DNA of 64,000 nucleotides from Quillaja saponaria (Eukaryota > Streptophyta > Magnoliopsida > Fabales > Quillajaceae): the NCBI GenBank assembly GCA_029379385.1, contig CM055611.1, positions 22,410,092-22,474,091 on the forward strand. The letters run 5' to 3'. Positions within the stretch are counted from its first letter, which is position 1. Every line of letters starts with the position of its first letter. The notes below the pieces were generated by a model, which was given only the letters and a program-made list of their open reading frames with translations, had not been told where the DNA came from and did not search any database. The translations under genes were made by a program, and so were the position numbers. Shown here in pieces: positions 35,944-48,540 of this stretch.

Positions 35944-38781
35944 CGTTTGCTTCAACACAGTCTTCTTATAATATAATTTAAATGAGATGGGCAACAGGGC
36001 CAGTGGGGTATATATGTTTTCTTTTCTTGTCAGGTTTGTAATTTCAAACATTTTCCACGTTCATGCATCAACCAATTATTTTTTGTTTTATTTTATTTCC
36101 AAAACAAGTTCTGTGAATGTGTGTCTTCCTTCTTCTACGCGCTTCACACACTATTTGCACTGGTTAATGCTAAAGTGGTCCTTTCATTTTTTTCTAGATA
36201 CACAATTGACAATTTCCCTCGTGTTTTACTAGGAGTAACCATGTACTTAAAAAGCAATATCATTTTTTTATACATTATATTTTTGGTGACTTATCGCTAA
36301 TATTGTATTTAAGAGAAGAAACAAAGTAACACAAGGGAGAAAATTTAAAATTTTATTGAGTTGTTGAGGTTTTTCTAACAAATGTCTTATACTTAGGATT
36401 ACTATCACTCTTTTGGCGAAGAAGATGGCTCTCTTCCTTTGTTTAAAAAAATATTAGCATAATAATTATCGTTATTTTTAAGGTGAAAGTTATGCTAATT
36501 ATTCTCTAATAATCTTTTAGGTGACATGTGACAATATAAAATTGAGTTTTCTATTAAAATATATAATAAGACCTGAAATAGAAACTTGGAAGGTGTTAAG
36601 ATAAAATCACTTGTGTTGACACCAAAAACCTAATATTGAATCCCACCTTCATCCAGGATGGAGGATTTATGAGATGTGAGAGATAATCTTTTTATTGTTG
36701 TATAACTCATAGCCCAATAAGATTCGAGATGATTTTTCTTTTCTTTTCACTTGCATGAAAATGTTACTATTACTTAATTTATAGGCAATGTGAACAATAT
36801 TTCATTATTTTAATTTTGGATTTTCATTAATATAATAATTAGAAAGTTTAATTCAATTAGTTCCCTCATAGACCTTCTTAGAATTTCCAAACAGAGCCTT
36901 AAATTAAGCAAAGAGATTATGGAGTTGATTCATACTATATCTTAGTTATAAAATTTATATATAATGCATAGTTAGTGTATTTAATTTTTATATTAACAAA
37001 AAATAAATAAAAAAGAGTGTGCATATGTGTTACTAATATCAATCATATCATTAATTTTAATTAATTTAAATTAATAATATATAAATTTATAGATAATCAA
37101 ATTATTCTTTGTTTTAAAATTTAAAATTAATAAGTCAAAAATTAAGTCCTAGAAGTACAACAACCAAGACCGATCAACAAGCATATGGACCAAGACCAAA
37201 TTAAACAATAGAGCTCTAGCTGCTGCTTTTAGCTCATTTCTTAGTCAGTCTACTGAATTGAACCTACCCACCAAAATTTCTCGTGTTCCCACTTATGAAT
37301 GGATTTTTCATGTCCATGTCCATTTCATTACACCACCGACACGTTCCTATGATACCCAAACATTTAATTAAGATCAAGGAAAAAAAAAAAAAAAAAACTA
37401 CTTCTAGATAAGAAAAAAAAAATTGTTAATTAGTGTTCAAATGATATTTAATAAATATAGATTTTAAAACTTAAAATATTGTAAAAATATAAAATTATTT
37501 ATTATGCTGAAATTATGATCAATAATTATAATTCATAGTATTAAATTTAATATTTATTATCTCAATAAATATCTTATAAATACCCGTTAAAAAATTTTAA
37601 CAATAAAATTATAATAATATTTTACTCGTGTATTTCCAATCAAGATGTTTATCTAAAAATACATTCTTCTGATTTTGACAATAAAATCTCAAAATCTAAA
37701 CAATCATGACATCTCACTTATTGTTAATATTTTTGAATTCTCTCAGTCATCGAGAAGAAAAGAATATGATATCCTGATTTCAGTCTATGATATCTTATAC
37801 GAAGTTGATTTTTTAAAAAGAAAAAGAAGGATTAGACAGAGAAACTAGCTAATCCAAGGGAAGCTTTGGAATTCAAATACTTGGTCTAAATTCCAACACA
37901 TGGTTGAGAAATTTGGTTGATTACTTCAACGACAAGTTTGTTTAGGCAGGCGGAAATTGCTTAACTTCTGGACTTCCATGACTTCAACTATGGCTGACAC
38001 GTGGGGTAGGACCCAGCTGTTTTGTTTATATATATGGATTTATAAATGAGGGATAGATTCAGAAATTATGAAAAAGTGGAAAAGATTTTCAATGTGGAGA
38101 ATTCACCAAAAATAATATATTTTTTTGACTTTACAATGTCTGGGGATTCTGTCGTCTTATAATGTCGGCCAATTAAATTAGATAAGAACTTAAATTCCAT
38201 AGGATTGTGATTAGTTCTTGTTAATTCATGATTTCACCCTCGTAGCAAAAATAAAAAATAAAAAAAATTCATGATTTCACCAAGACTTGACACTTGTTTA
38301 ATCAATACTCACTATTTATATTATTATAATATCGAGTGTTATTATAAATTTAGATTTATCTAATCAAATATATATGTTTAATCTTATCAATCTTGTGGTG
38401 TTAATATCATAATTAAAACTAACTCTAATTCATTTTAGGATAGACTTTTACTCAATCACACTGTGATGACGGCGACGAAAATAACTAAGTAGAGTGTAAA
38501 TAATAAAAGTATCATTATATTAGAATGTGAGTTATGAGTATTTATAATGATGCTTGAGTTTGTGTCTTGTAAAATGAAATCTCTAGATTTAGGGAATGAG
38601 TTACAAGTTATGGCTGAAACAATTTTATACTAACATTCACTTTTTAATTTGTTATTCCCCCTCTACTTATTGAACTTTTTTCTTCGTAACTTTTTAACTT
38701 TAGCATAAAAAAGTCCTAGATTTAAACCCAACTAATCAATAAGAATTCAATTTTTTACCCAACATATATAGTCATGCATGA

Positions 38782-38804
38782 CATATATATATATATATAT
38801 ATAT
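38782..38804. repeat. (TA)n microsatellite
   Basis: Pure TA dinucleotide tract in intergenic DNA. Confidence 0.85.
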
Positions 38805-39211
38805 TAGTCATAGTGTGTGACCCCAACAACTCCTTCACAATTCCTTGACCAATTTTGCACCCTCATACAGGTTCCAGCCCTACTGATATTACTTGCAAAT
38901 GACGCCATACATGGGATAAAGCATAAGAAACTTGCAATGTTTTGAGATTCATATAACTTATTCTCCCTCATCAACAAAACTTGTCAATTTAACTTTCCTT
39001 CTACTGAATTTTGATTCTTTCCCCACTTCTTAATAATTAACTAATTACTTTATAAAATGGTCCAAATTCAAACACAACTCTAATTTAAACTTTTCTTGTT
39101 GGGACTAATTCTGAAAAATAACTATGAGGAACGGTAACAAGTTGTTAGACTAATATACTCTATTAGTAACATATATATTATCGCTACTGAGAAATAAATT
39201 ATAATATCAAT

Positions 39212-39766
39212 TAGGAGTGTGTACGGGTCGGTTCAGTCTGGATAGTGATAAATTTTGAATGAGCTGAATTTTTTTAGATAATAAAATTTGAGAACCGAAC
39301 CGAAAATAGACATAACTTGAAATTATCCGAACCGAAAAAATACAAGTAGTTTGATTCTGGTATTCGGTTATCCAAATTTTCAATATCAGTAAATTAAAAT
39401 TTTTTTTTTTTTTTTTTTTTGAATCTCATATTTTTTTTAATTCATTAGTTATTATAAAAGAAAAATACAAAAAACATTAATATATTAACATATTCAACAC
39501 AAATAAAAATATAAAATTATAACTTAACACAACAATACATTAAAAATAATAAATTTTTTTTTTTTAAATTATATATTTTGATTTTCGAGTAACTACAAGT
39601 ACCCATATATACTCTACCTCACTACCTGTAACCGGAACCGAAATAACGGGTATCAAATTTAACTAACCAAACCGAATCAAATGTATAAAATACTCTAATT
39701 TAACCGAACCGAATTACTTGTTCGGTTCAGGTATTCTATTTTTCCTAGGTTTCTTGCACAGTCCTA
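39212..39766 (+). mobile_element. hAT-type MITE, copy 1 (555 bp)
   Basis: Begins TAGGAGTGTGTA and ends TGCACAGTCCTA, which are imperfect inverted terminal repeats of the TAGGGSTGTGCA type. It aligns along its length, in the same orientation, with the copy at 44132-44685, including the GGTCGGTTC start, the GAACCGAACCGAAAATA block and the AT-rich centre. The flanking 8-mers ATATCAAT and ATACCTAA agree at 5 of 8 positions, a decayed target-site duplication. There is no coding capacity. Confidence 0.85.
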
Positions 39767-39944
39767 ATACCTAATATAATGATTTTATTTATAATTACTG
39801 TTAGTATAGTGTATATAGATAGATGGTAATTTTAGGGATTTATGCTATTATAGATTTTTGGGTTTGAAATTGATTGCTCTTAGACAATGATGTTTGTTAA
39901 TGTTCACACGTGTGATGGAATTGACCTTTTGGTAAATATTTGTC

Positions 39945-39946
<2 letters not shown>

Positions 39947-39975
<29 letters not shown>
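39947..39975. repeat. (TA)n microsatellite
   Basis: Pure TA tract, about 180 bases after MITE copy 1. Confidence 0.85.
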
Positions 39976-39977
<2 letters not shown>

Positions 39978-41612
39978 TATGGTCAATAATACAATGAACT
40001 AAAGCTTTTAAAAATTGGTCTACAGCATTTACACATTCATGAACGTTTTATTAGGTTAATTACATACATGTCTACGTCCAATTAATGTCATGGCTGAGTT
40101 GACGAGATAGTAAACTACTAAATCTACTGCTAAGATCGAATTGGACAAAAATTAGGGGCTGGAATTCAAATTCCGGGGGTCTTATATAATATATTAAATA
40201 TTTGGGAAATCAAAATTCTTGATTCATTCAATTCAACTACCAAGCATGTTGGGCAGCTCAAGTTGCCCAATTAGCTTTCTGACTTTTAAATCTGAATGGT
40301 GAATTGGTGATGATTAATTAAACATATAGTGGCTAGTGGGCGTGCGATTTCTTGGTTAGTTATTAAAGTGAAGAAATTTCAAACTCGTAACCAGTATAAT
40401 GACAAAGGAATGAACACGAGGATTGACTACTCAATGTCTATTCAATCTTAGGAATTCTTTGTCACCATCTTTTATATATATATATATGTAAGTCCAATTA
40501 AATTGTTAAATTTTTTTTTTTTTTTCTGTTTCTTTTTTAACTTTTCTCTTCTTGCTTACTTAATTATTAGGATTTAATTTGTTTCGTACTCTCATTTTTT
40601 GTTTTGAGGGTGAAAAATCACGGAGCAAAAAACTCCTGGATTGATATGCACCACTTTCTTTTATTGAAGTGTTTGTTTGGATAATATGTGGACTTATATA
40701 TAAGAAGGTAAATGAATAATAACTTGTTTGATGCATCTTTATAATAATATGATAATTTAAAATTATTTAGTTAATATTTATACAACATTAATGATTTGTT
40801 TGTTCACTTCTACTAATGTTTAACAAATTTAAACAAAACGAATGATATCTCGTCTATTTCTTTCTTACTCATTTATTGAATTCAAATATAACGTAAGCGT
40901 AACTATTTATTTGTATTTTTTGTGATCCTCTAAGTGAATTTATTCCGATTACATTCATGGCATCAAAAATAAAACACACATGTAAAATCTAGAGAAATGA
41001 AAAGTAAAGATTACTAGGAATTATCCAAAATTTGGAGAAACATGGACAAGGCTTTCTTGGGCTGTTCTTCTATTTTGGGCCTATTTCGGCAATATTCAAA
41101 GAATTTTGGTCCAAAGTTACTTCTTATATTAATGCCTTAGAGGCCCATTTTCAACCCAAAGATGCAAAAAATAAATTAGTAATAAGCTGGTCCAACCCGC
41201 TCAGAAAGCCTGCCTCTGTTCCTCTCCCTCCTTCTCTTTCTGCATGCACTAGTCGATCTCCGATCGTGGAACGTGGAAGTTTTTCTTCTCTGACAGGTGA
41301 GTCTCCATGAATGTCTTTCCCTCAATTGCTTCATCTTCTTTGTCCATCGGTGTTGCTTGTCAGATCTGAATTTTGCTTCAGATACGATATGAATTTAATC
41401 AATTCGATATATATTGGCTGAAGTTCAAAAATCCATCTTTAACTCTTCAATTTATGTATGTTTTTGTTTAAAGTTCAATTTTTGATCTATCGAAGCATCT
41501 TAATCCGTAATTAGAAACCCATTAAAGGGTCTTTTTGATCTTGTTTGGTTCCTCAGAGACTGTGGGAAAATAAATGTCTTTTCGTTTTTTGGTTTAGATC
41601 TTTAGGAAGAAG

Positions 41613-42402
41613 ATGTCGGGGCAAACACAGCGTCTTAATGTGGTACCCACAGTGACAATGCTTGGAGCTATGAAAGCTCGCCTTGTGGGAGCTACACGAG
41701 GCCATGCTCTTCTCAAGAAGAAGAGTGATGCTTTGACCGTGCAGTTCCGTCAGATCCTGAAGAAAATAGTTACTACAAAAGAATCAATGGGAGATATCAT
41801 TGAAGACTTCTTCTTTTGCTTTAACAGAAGCTAAGTATGTAGCCGGTGACAATATCAAGCATATTGTGCTCGAGAATGTTCGTGAAGCCTCACTGAAGGT
41901 TAGGTCTCGGCAAGAGAATGTGGCCGGAGTGAAGCTCCCCAAGTTCGAGTATATCACTGACGGTGAGACCACTAAGAATGACCTTACTGGGTTGGCGAGA
42001 GGTGGCCAACAAGTCCAGCAATGTCGTGTTGCTTATGTAAAGGCAATTGAGCTTCTTGTTGAGCTTGCATCCCTTCAGACATCGTTTTTGACACTTGATG
42101 AAGCGATCAAGACAACGAATCGGAGAGTCAATGCACTTGAAAATGTGGTGAAGCCGAGGATTGAGAATACTATAAGTTATATTAAGGGAGAGTTGGATGA
42201 ATTGGAAAGAGAGGATTTCTTTAGGCTGAAGAAAATACAGGGTTATAAGAAGAGAGAAATTGAGAGGCAGAGAGCATCTGCAAAGCTTTTTGCAGAGGAG
42301 CAGATTGCGGAGAAGGTGTCATTACAGAAAGGAATTTCGATTAATGCTGCTCAGAACTTCTTGTCTGGGGGAGTGGAGAAAGATGAAGATATTATTTTCT
42401 GA
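41613..42402 (+). CDS. VHA-D: V-type proton ATPase subunit D (one frame break)
   Basis: Single coding exon, as in Arabidopsis VHA-D. Subunit D is the central rotor shaft of the peripheral V1 sector that couples ATP hydrolysis to proton pumping at the vacuole and Golgi/TGN. The N-terminus MSGQTQRLNVVPTVTMLG, the block RLVGATRGHALLKKKSDAL, LARGGQQVQQCRVAYVKAIE, RRVNALENVVKP and the C-terminal end AAQNFLSGG..DIIF are all family hallmarks, with long amphipathic helices at both ends. One extra T at 41800-41801 (ATCATTGAAG in place of ATCATGAAG) splits the frame after residue 62. Skipping it gives 262 residues versus 261 in Arabidopsis. A 5'-leader intron is likely (donor near 41298). Confidence 0.94.
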
Positions 42403-45400
42403 TAATCTGGAGGTTGGTTTTTGCATTTTATCAATTTATTTATTCATAGGATGCCTTTGGGGTTGTGTGATCATGCTAATCATTTATATGGACAGTTTCT
42501 TGTAATTTTGAATAAAAGGCACTTATTTGTCACTTTATGTAAGTAGATTAAGCTTTAACAGAAGCAGCAATTTAGGACTAGGAAGTTGGTAACTTTTTTT
42601 GACCCACATAACTCTGCTAAATTAGATCTAAAAAGTTATTCATAACCCATACATTGATGAATCCAAGTTTGCATGTTTCTTAACTGTCAACCAGTTTGGA
42701 AGTTGATTTAGTTGGTACTTACATTATTATTTCTGTTCAGTCTGTCTGTATTTATTGTTGCTTAAGGCTGTCAGTGTATTCCATTTGTTGATGTAAAAGT
42801 TGCTTCAATTCATAGTCTTGGGGGAAAAATCATGTATGCATCTGCAAATTATTGTGGAAATATGATTTTGAAGTAGTTAGATTTATTTGAAAATTTGAAC
42901 TACAACCACATCCCCGATATAGGATTATATACCGATTCTTCAATGATCTGCATCTGAAATAAGGCAGGTAGTAGCTGTGCAAGAGGCATCATTTGAACTC
43001 AGGACTTGATAGGAGTTGGCTGTGCAATTATTTAGTAATCCAAATAGAATAAGAGAGAACAATTAAAGAGAATAGCCATACTGCTTGTTAGTTTCTGAAA
43101 AAATAATTGCTCGATAATTGTTGGTTTTGGTAGAAGTTATCTTTGCAATTTTATGTACTAATGAACTGTAGGAATCAGAATGGTTACGACTAGTATTAGT
43201 GGGAGCTACAGATTGGTGGTCACCATCCTTTCGCTCCCTTCCCCTTGCCTGGGTCTGAATTTCGGACTGCAGCGATGTGAAGATTGGGTCTTGTTCAGTT
43301 GCTAAGTATAGTTGCACATTTGCATATTACAAAAAAATTGCCTCATGTTCTGTGAAAGTGATTTCTCTGTAACACCCTACACTGAGGTGTTGCTTGCATA
43401 GTTTCACTGTTTTCAGCTTTGCATATACATTTATCTGTTTATGATATGACAAGTGGGATTTCGAAACTTACCGAGGATGAATGGTTAAATTGGATAGCGT
43501 GCTTTTCTTGTGCTCTGGACTGTACCCTAGCAATCTGCTAGCTTAAGGACACAGTCTTGTTGAAATTAAGGTTGGAAGGTTTTCTTTGTGATCAAATGAC
43601 GTGCCATCCCCAATTCTGAACAAAGCCTTCCTTAGACCAATGAGCAACATAGAATATAAGAATAATGCATTGACACTATGCATGTAGCTACATGCCTTGA
43701 GACTTAAATAAACCAGTCTCTGCACATTATCATCAGACACTCAAAAATATGTCATCATCTTGCTGATAAATCACATACCTAACAAGCAGATCCAAATCCC
43801 AAATTGAAGGCTAAAAATAACCCTATCTGGCTTTCAGATTTAGCAGTTGAATGAAATGCTAATGCACATGGGGATTTTGAAGCCAGTTTCGAGACTGGAA
43901 ACACAAAAATTGTTCAGATCCAGAGCAAAACTGTACCAGTCCCACATCAAGGAAGAGAAAAGAGCAAAGAAGCCAAAACCAGTTAATAAAAAGCAAGGCA
44001 TAGCCTGATTATGAACATATATTTCTCAGCTTTTGACTAATTAAGTGTAGTATTTGTTCATATCTGATATGTGTTGCTCATATGATCCTAAATTAATATT
44101 TTGAAGAGATTGCCCACCACAATAGCTTGCTTAGGGGTGTGCACGGGTCGGTTCGGTCGGGATAAGTGATAAATTTTTGAACCTGAACCGAAATTTTTGG
44201 ATAGTAAAATTTATGAACCGAACCGAAAATAGGTATTTCCCGAATCGAAAAAATATGACTAGTTCGGTTCGGGTATTCGGTTACTAGAAATTTATTAATA
44301 TTTTACTAAAATTAATTTAAAAATTATTTTTTTGTTTTTGAACCTCATACTCTTTAAATTCATTAGTTATTATAAAAAAAAAATACAAAAAACATAATAT
44401 ATTAATATATTCAACACAAATAAAAATACAAAATTATAAATTAATACAACAATATATTAAAAATAACAAAAAAAAATTAAAAAAAATTATATATTTTGAT
44501 TTTCGGGTAATCCACGGGTACCCATGTACAATCTACCTTCACTACTCATAACCGAACAAAAAATAACAGGTATTAAATTTAACTACCCGAACCAAACCGA
44601 ATAAGAAAAATATCCGAATTTAACAGAACCAAATTACCGATTCAGTTCGGGTATTCGGTTATCCCGAATTTCTTGCACAGCCCTAAGCTTGCTATTGGGG
44701 CTTTCAGGTGTTGCCCGTGTGTCACGGGCTGTTACACCTTCCTAAATCTATAGCACAGGCCTGGCACACTCTACCAAATCTAACTTCAAATTTTTGTGGT
44801 TTTTTCTTATTATTACTATTTTTTTTGCTAAAAAAAGTATTATACATCCAACAACAAACAGAAAAACCTGCCTGCTGTACAAATGGTGGAATAATAGCCA
44901 CCGCAGCTCAGCTGGACCATTACCATCATAGTTTGAGCTATAGGCCCAATGATTACAAACTCTAGCCACCCATTTACATTTCCACGAAGAATGTTGTTCA
45001 AATTTTTGTGGTTTTATTTTATGGTCTTGCAAATTGCAACTGTTGGAAACCCACCCAGATACACATATACTTGCTTTTCTAAAAATGAAATTTTGGATTA
45101 AGAGAAAAAATATATGCTTTATAAAATTAGTTTTACTTTCATTTGTTGAGAACTCCGCCTGAGTTTGGCAACTAGTCAAACCTTATGAAATATTCGTGGA
45201 GTTGTAGTTCATTTGTTAAGTTTTACTAAAAAAATCTTCCAACAATTTTCGGCCCCAATTTTCGGAAGTAGCTACCCATTCTAATCTCATCCATATTCTT
45301 CGTTGCAAAGAAGGGAGAGAACAACTTTCAGTTTCACTCATCTTAAGGAAAACAAATACAACAAGTATCAATTTTGATAATCGTAGGAAAACTAACCTCG

Positions 45401-45931
45401 AGAACTTCTGAAAAAGGTATCTACTTCAACCATTTCATTAAGGTATTTTTATTGGCATTCCTCTATAACTTGTTTCATTATCAATTGCCATTGATCTGAA
45501 TTTCATATTGATCTCAGAGACAGAGGAGTTTGATGTTTTTACTGTCATAAACTCGAATGCATATTCTGTTTCTTTCATAGTTCAAAGTTTGCCTTGAATC
45601 TATAATGGGGGTTATCTTGTATTTCATTATCAGTCTATGTTTCTTGCCGTTTTAGGATTCAAAGAAAAGAGCAAAAGTATAATAATTAAAAATGAAGATA
45701 GATTTTAGCTCTTACTAATTAAGATTTGAAGTCTAGTGGCCAGTTATACAGTATATTAGTATCAAATAATTTGGTTATGTATTATCTTATCAGAATGAAA
45801 GTTTAGCACTTTAGAGATAATGGGAACATACTCATTCGTCTAAACCAAAAAGGGTTGGTATCTAACCTTTCAGAGGGAGAGGACAACAATACCGTGACTG
45901 TTTATCAACTATAAAAGCTCTGTGAACAAAT
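42403..45931. other. Intergenic region between VHA-D and FEY
   Basis: VHA-D 3' end, AT-rich spacer, MITE copy 2 (44132-44685), then the FEY promoter and leader. Open frames here (43063-43317, 43543-43740, 44748-45179) have no recognisable domains and are not accepted. Confidence 0.5.
44132..44685 (+). mobile_element. hAT-type MITE, copy 2 (554 bp) with perfect 8-bp target duplication
   Basis: Inverted termini TAGGGGTGTGCA and TGCACAGCCCTA (11 of 12 matching) are flanked by a perfect 8-bp direct repeat AGCTTGCT at 44124-44131 and 44686-44693. Eight-base duplications and TAGGG-TGTGCA ends are characteristic of hAT-superfamily non-autonomous elements. The inside is rich in short GGTTCGG / CCGAACC inverted motifs near both ends with an AT-rich core, and encodes nothing. 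Better preserved than copy 1. Confidence 0.92.
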
Positions 45932-47057
45932 ATGGTTTTGTCATCGGCTTCTACTTCTGGAATTTCATTTTCTGAGAAAGGAAAACAAGGACTAGGATGG
46001 ATTGAATGGCTAAAAGGGTGGTCGCTTTTAATTTATGAGGTATTCTTTCAAAAGGTTGCAGCAAGGCATCTGCAAAACCCATTACCTTTGCCCCCTCTTA
46101 GTAATCTCACCTGTATTGTGACAGGGTGTACAAGTGGAATTGGACTAGAAATAGCCAAGCAGTTGGCTGAGTCAGGAGCACATGTTGTTATGGCAGTAAG
46201 AAATCAAGCTGCTGCCATTGAATTGATCAAGAAGTGGCAGAATGAATGGTCTGGATCAGGCTTGCTTAATATTGAAGTAATGGAGCTCAATCTTCTTTCT
46301 CTAGCCTCCGTTGCAAAATTTGCCGAAGCTTGGAATTCACGATCAAAACCATTACATGTTCTTATAAATAATGCTGGAATATTTTCAGTTGGACAACCAC
46401 AAAGGTTTTCAGAAGATGGGAATGAAAACCACATACAAGTCAACCATCTTTCTCCTGCATTGCTGTCTATAATGCTTTTGCCGTCTCTTGTTAAGGGCTC
46501 TCCAAGCAGGATTGTTAATGTTAATTCCTCATTGCACTTTGTTGGCTTTGTTGATGTGGATGACATGAATTTTGTTTCTGGGAAAAGGAAATTCACAAGC
46601 TTGAATGGATATTCAAGCAGTAAGCTAGCACACGTCATGTTTAGCAGCATCCTGCAGAAGCATCTACCTGCTGAAGCTGATATTAGTGTGGTATGTGTAT
46701 CCCCTGGGAGTGTCCGCACAAATGTGGCAAGGGATCTTCCTAAATATGTCCAGGTTGCTTATCATGTTTGACCACTTTTTCTACTTGGTCCTTCAGAAGG
46801 AGCCAGAAGTGCACCTTTTTTCAGCCACTAGTCCTAAAATACCAGACTACTGCAAGGCACAGAAGACCAATGAGTGGCCTGTTTGTGCATACATTTATCA
46901 TAATTGCCGTTTTGTTAATGCTTCCCGGGAGGCGCATAATGTACAAACTGCTCGGAAAGTTTGGGATAAGACATTAGATTTGGTTGGCCTTCCTTCTGAT
47001 GCAGTGGAGAAGCTTCTGAATGGTGAAAAACTGCAGCTTAAATATGGGAATCACTAG
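45932..47057 (+). CDS. FEY: FOREVER YOUNG (FEY)-type short-chain dehydrogenase/reductase, disrupted frame
   Basis: Single coding exon. An N-terminal extension (LGWIEWLKGWSLLIYEVFFQ) precedes a classical SDR fold: cofactor loop TGCTSGIG, NNAG motif in VLINNAGIF, catalytic Ser region VNVNSSLH and YSSSK active site (Tyr-X3-Lys). The C-terminus has WPVCAYI, EAHNVQTARKVWDKTL and LPSDAVEKLL, which identify the FEY subgroup. FEY affects shoot meristem and leaf development in Arabidopsis. Its substrate is not known. Two defects: an in-frame TGA at 46769-46771 where relatives have a hydrophobic residue, followed in the same frame by plausible family sequence (PLFLLGPSEGARSA), then one extra C at 46814-46815. 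Skipping the extra base gives about 374 residues, close to the Arabidopsis 376, apart from the stop. Either a recent pseudogene or sequence error. Confidence 0.88.
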
Positions 47058-48540
47058 AAGCACGTTCTCTGCTGAGTGTCCTTTGAAACTATGGTGGTTG
47101 TTACTTTGGCACAGGCTTACTAGAAAATAAAGCTCTTGCTTTACATGGGTGGTGAAATTACCATCCTACTTGAGGCTATTCCTACTCATATTACTTCATT
47201 TCTGTTGATTTTAGGTTGTCTATTGAAAGAAGTTTGAGCCTTTGACCTGAGAATGATTTCCAGAATAAGGCTTACAGTCTGCTGGATGAACAGTACTTCC
47301 TTTAAACATTGTTCAGTCATTTATCAATTATGGTAAATTAGTCCAGTTTCATTATTGAAACTGGAACTCTCAGTTCCTCCGATTTCTGAGACTATAAGTA
47401 ACTCATCATGTTAAATTCCTTAGTTCTGATTTGAATTTGTGCTGTCAATTCAGAGGGATTTTGTCATGCAGCTGCATTACATGTCAAAGCAGTCATGACC
47501 TCTAAATTTGCAAAAAGAAACACCATGATTGGACAGAACAGTTGACAATAAAGGATTATAGAGATAAGTATGAGTTTGGTACTTAATAAGAATATTTTTT
47601 CCCAACTAATGTCAAGGCTGTAACTATTCAACATATTGACATTTTGTCAGTTAGTCCAGCATTTCTGCTTCTTTGGAGGTTTTTGATTGCAAAAGCCATA
47701 AAAGTGCTGGACATATAAAAATCACACTTAAAAGTGATTTCAAGTTTCAATTTTTGAATAAAAAACATTCAGTATAACTTGAATTTGAATAAGAAGCAAA
47801 TAGCCTAAATCCCAGATTCACCACCTGCCGAGATCCGTCCTTACTGACACATGACCCAACTGCATGGCCCTTAACAAATCTTAGACTGGTTTATTGGATG
47901 TGCATAATAATGGCTTCTGGTCCCCAGAGGTCAGTTTGAGACTTTTAGTGCTCAGTTGCTTCAGAATCGTAATTGGTACTTATTTGGCAACTTAAACTGC
48001 AAGAGAAAGAAGGGAAGCTTCAGAACTGCCAGGGGTAGCCAAAGGCCAAAACTCCATACATGAGTGGTCTATTTCTTTACCACTTGTGCATTCTCCCATT
48101 GGCCAAATTTTGGCAAGATTTTCAATATCAGTAGATATTTCAACCTTTGTGTGCTGCTTGCCGTTTCTTCCATAGTACTGACTCCAGGTACTCCCAAAAC
48201 AGTATCCTCCAATTTTCCAGGCCAACCCACTCTGTCACTCTCCTTCGCATCTACTTCCTCAGACTCTTTAATTGCACACCTCTCACCCATATCGCCCCAC
48301 ATATCTTACCCAGTTGTACTGCTAACCTCAAAATCATTAACCATCTTTAGCCCCTCAAAATACCCTTTTCCAAATGCTGCAAGTCCATTCTATCTCAGTG
48401 GAAAAATTCCGTTTTTGATTATCTGGGTCATGCCCATTTTTACCAAATCAGAAGCTTTTTGCTCTAATTTGAACAAATCTTTCAATTCTTAAAGTACTAC
48501 ACCCCCACTACTACTACAACTATTTCTTTTTCAATCCAAG
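47058..48540. other. Intergenic DNA upstream of the CIPK gene
   Basis: FEY 3' end and CIPK promoter/leader. Between about 48069 and 48492 one minus-strand frame is mostly open with only two stops and a protein-like composition. It is described under findings and not annotated as a gene. Confidence 0.45.

Larger units (their letters stand above)
35424..41612. other. 6.2 kb AT-rich intergenic region, WRKY to VHA-D
   Basis: Contains the WRKY promoter, long AT-rich sequence, TA microsatellites (38782-38804, 39947-39975), a T run of about 22 near 39400, and one hAT-type MITE (39212-39766). A CACGTGG G-box is present near 38000. No coding exon recognised. A frame at 41032-41310 precedes the VHA-D leader and has no family resemblance. 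A GT donor after CTGACAG near 41298 and an acceptor before 41603 suggest a leader intron for VHA-D. Confidence 0.5.

Noticed and set aside
40480..40520. Candidate long terminal repeat or promoter in TA/T-rich sequence
   Set aside because: Only simple-sequence AT runs. No TG..CA ends, primer-binding site or direct repeat pair was found.
41032..41310. 92-residue plus-strand ORF upstream of VHA-D
   Set aside because: Composition is random and its end overlaps the probable leader exon and splice donor of VHA-D. No homologue recognised.
44281..44520. Retrotransposon or gene fragment inside the AT-rich core at this position
   Set aside because: It is the inside of the hAT-type MITE and has no open frame of useful size.
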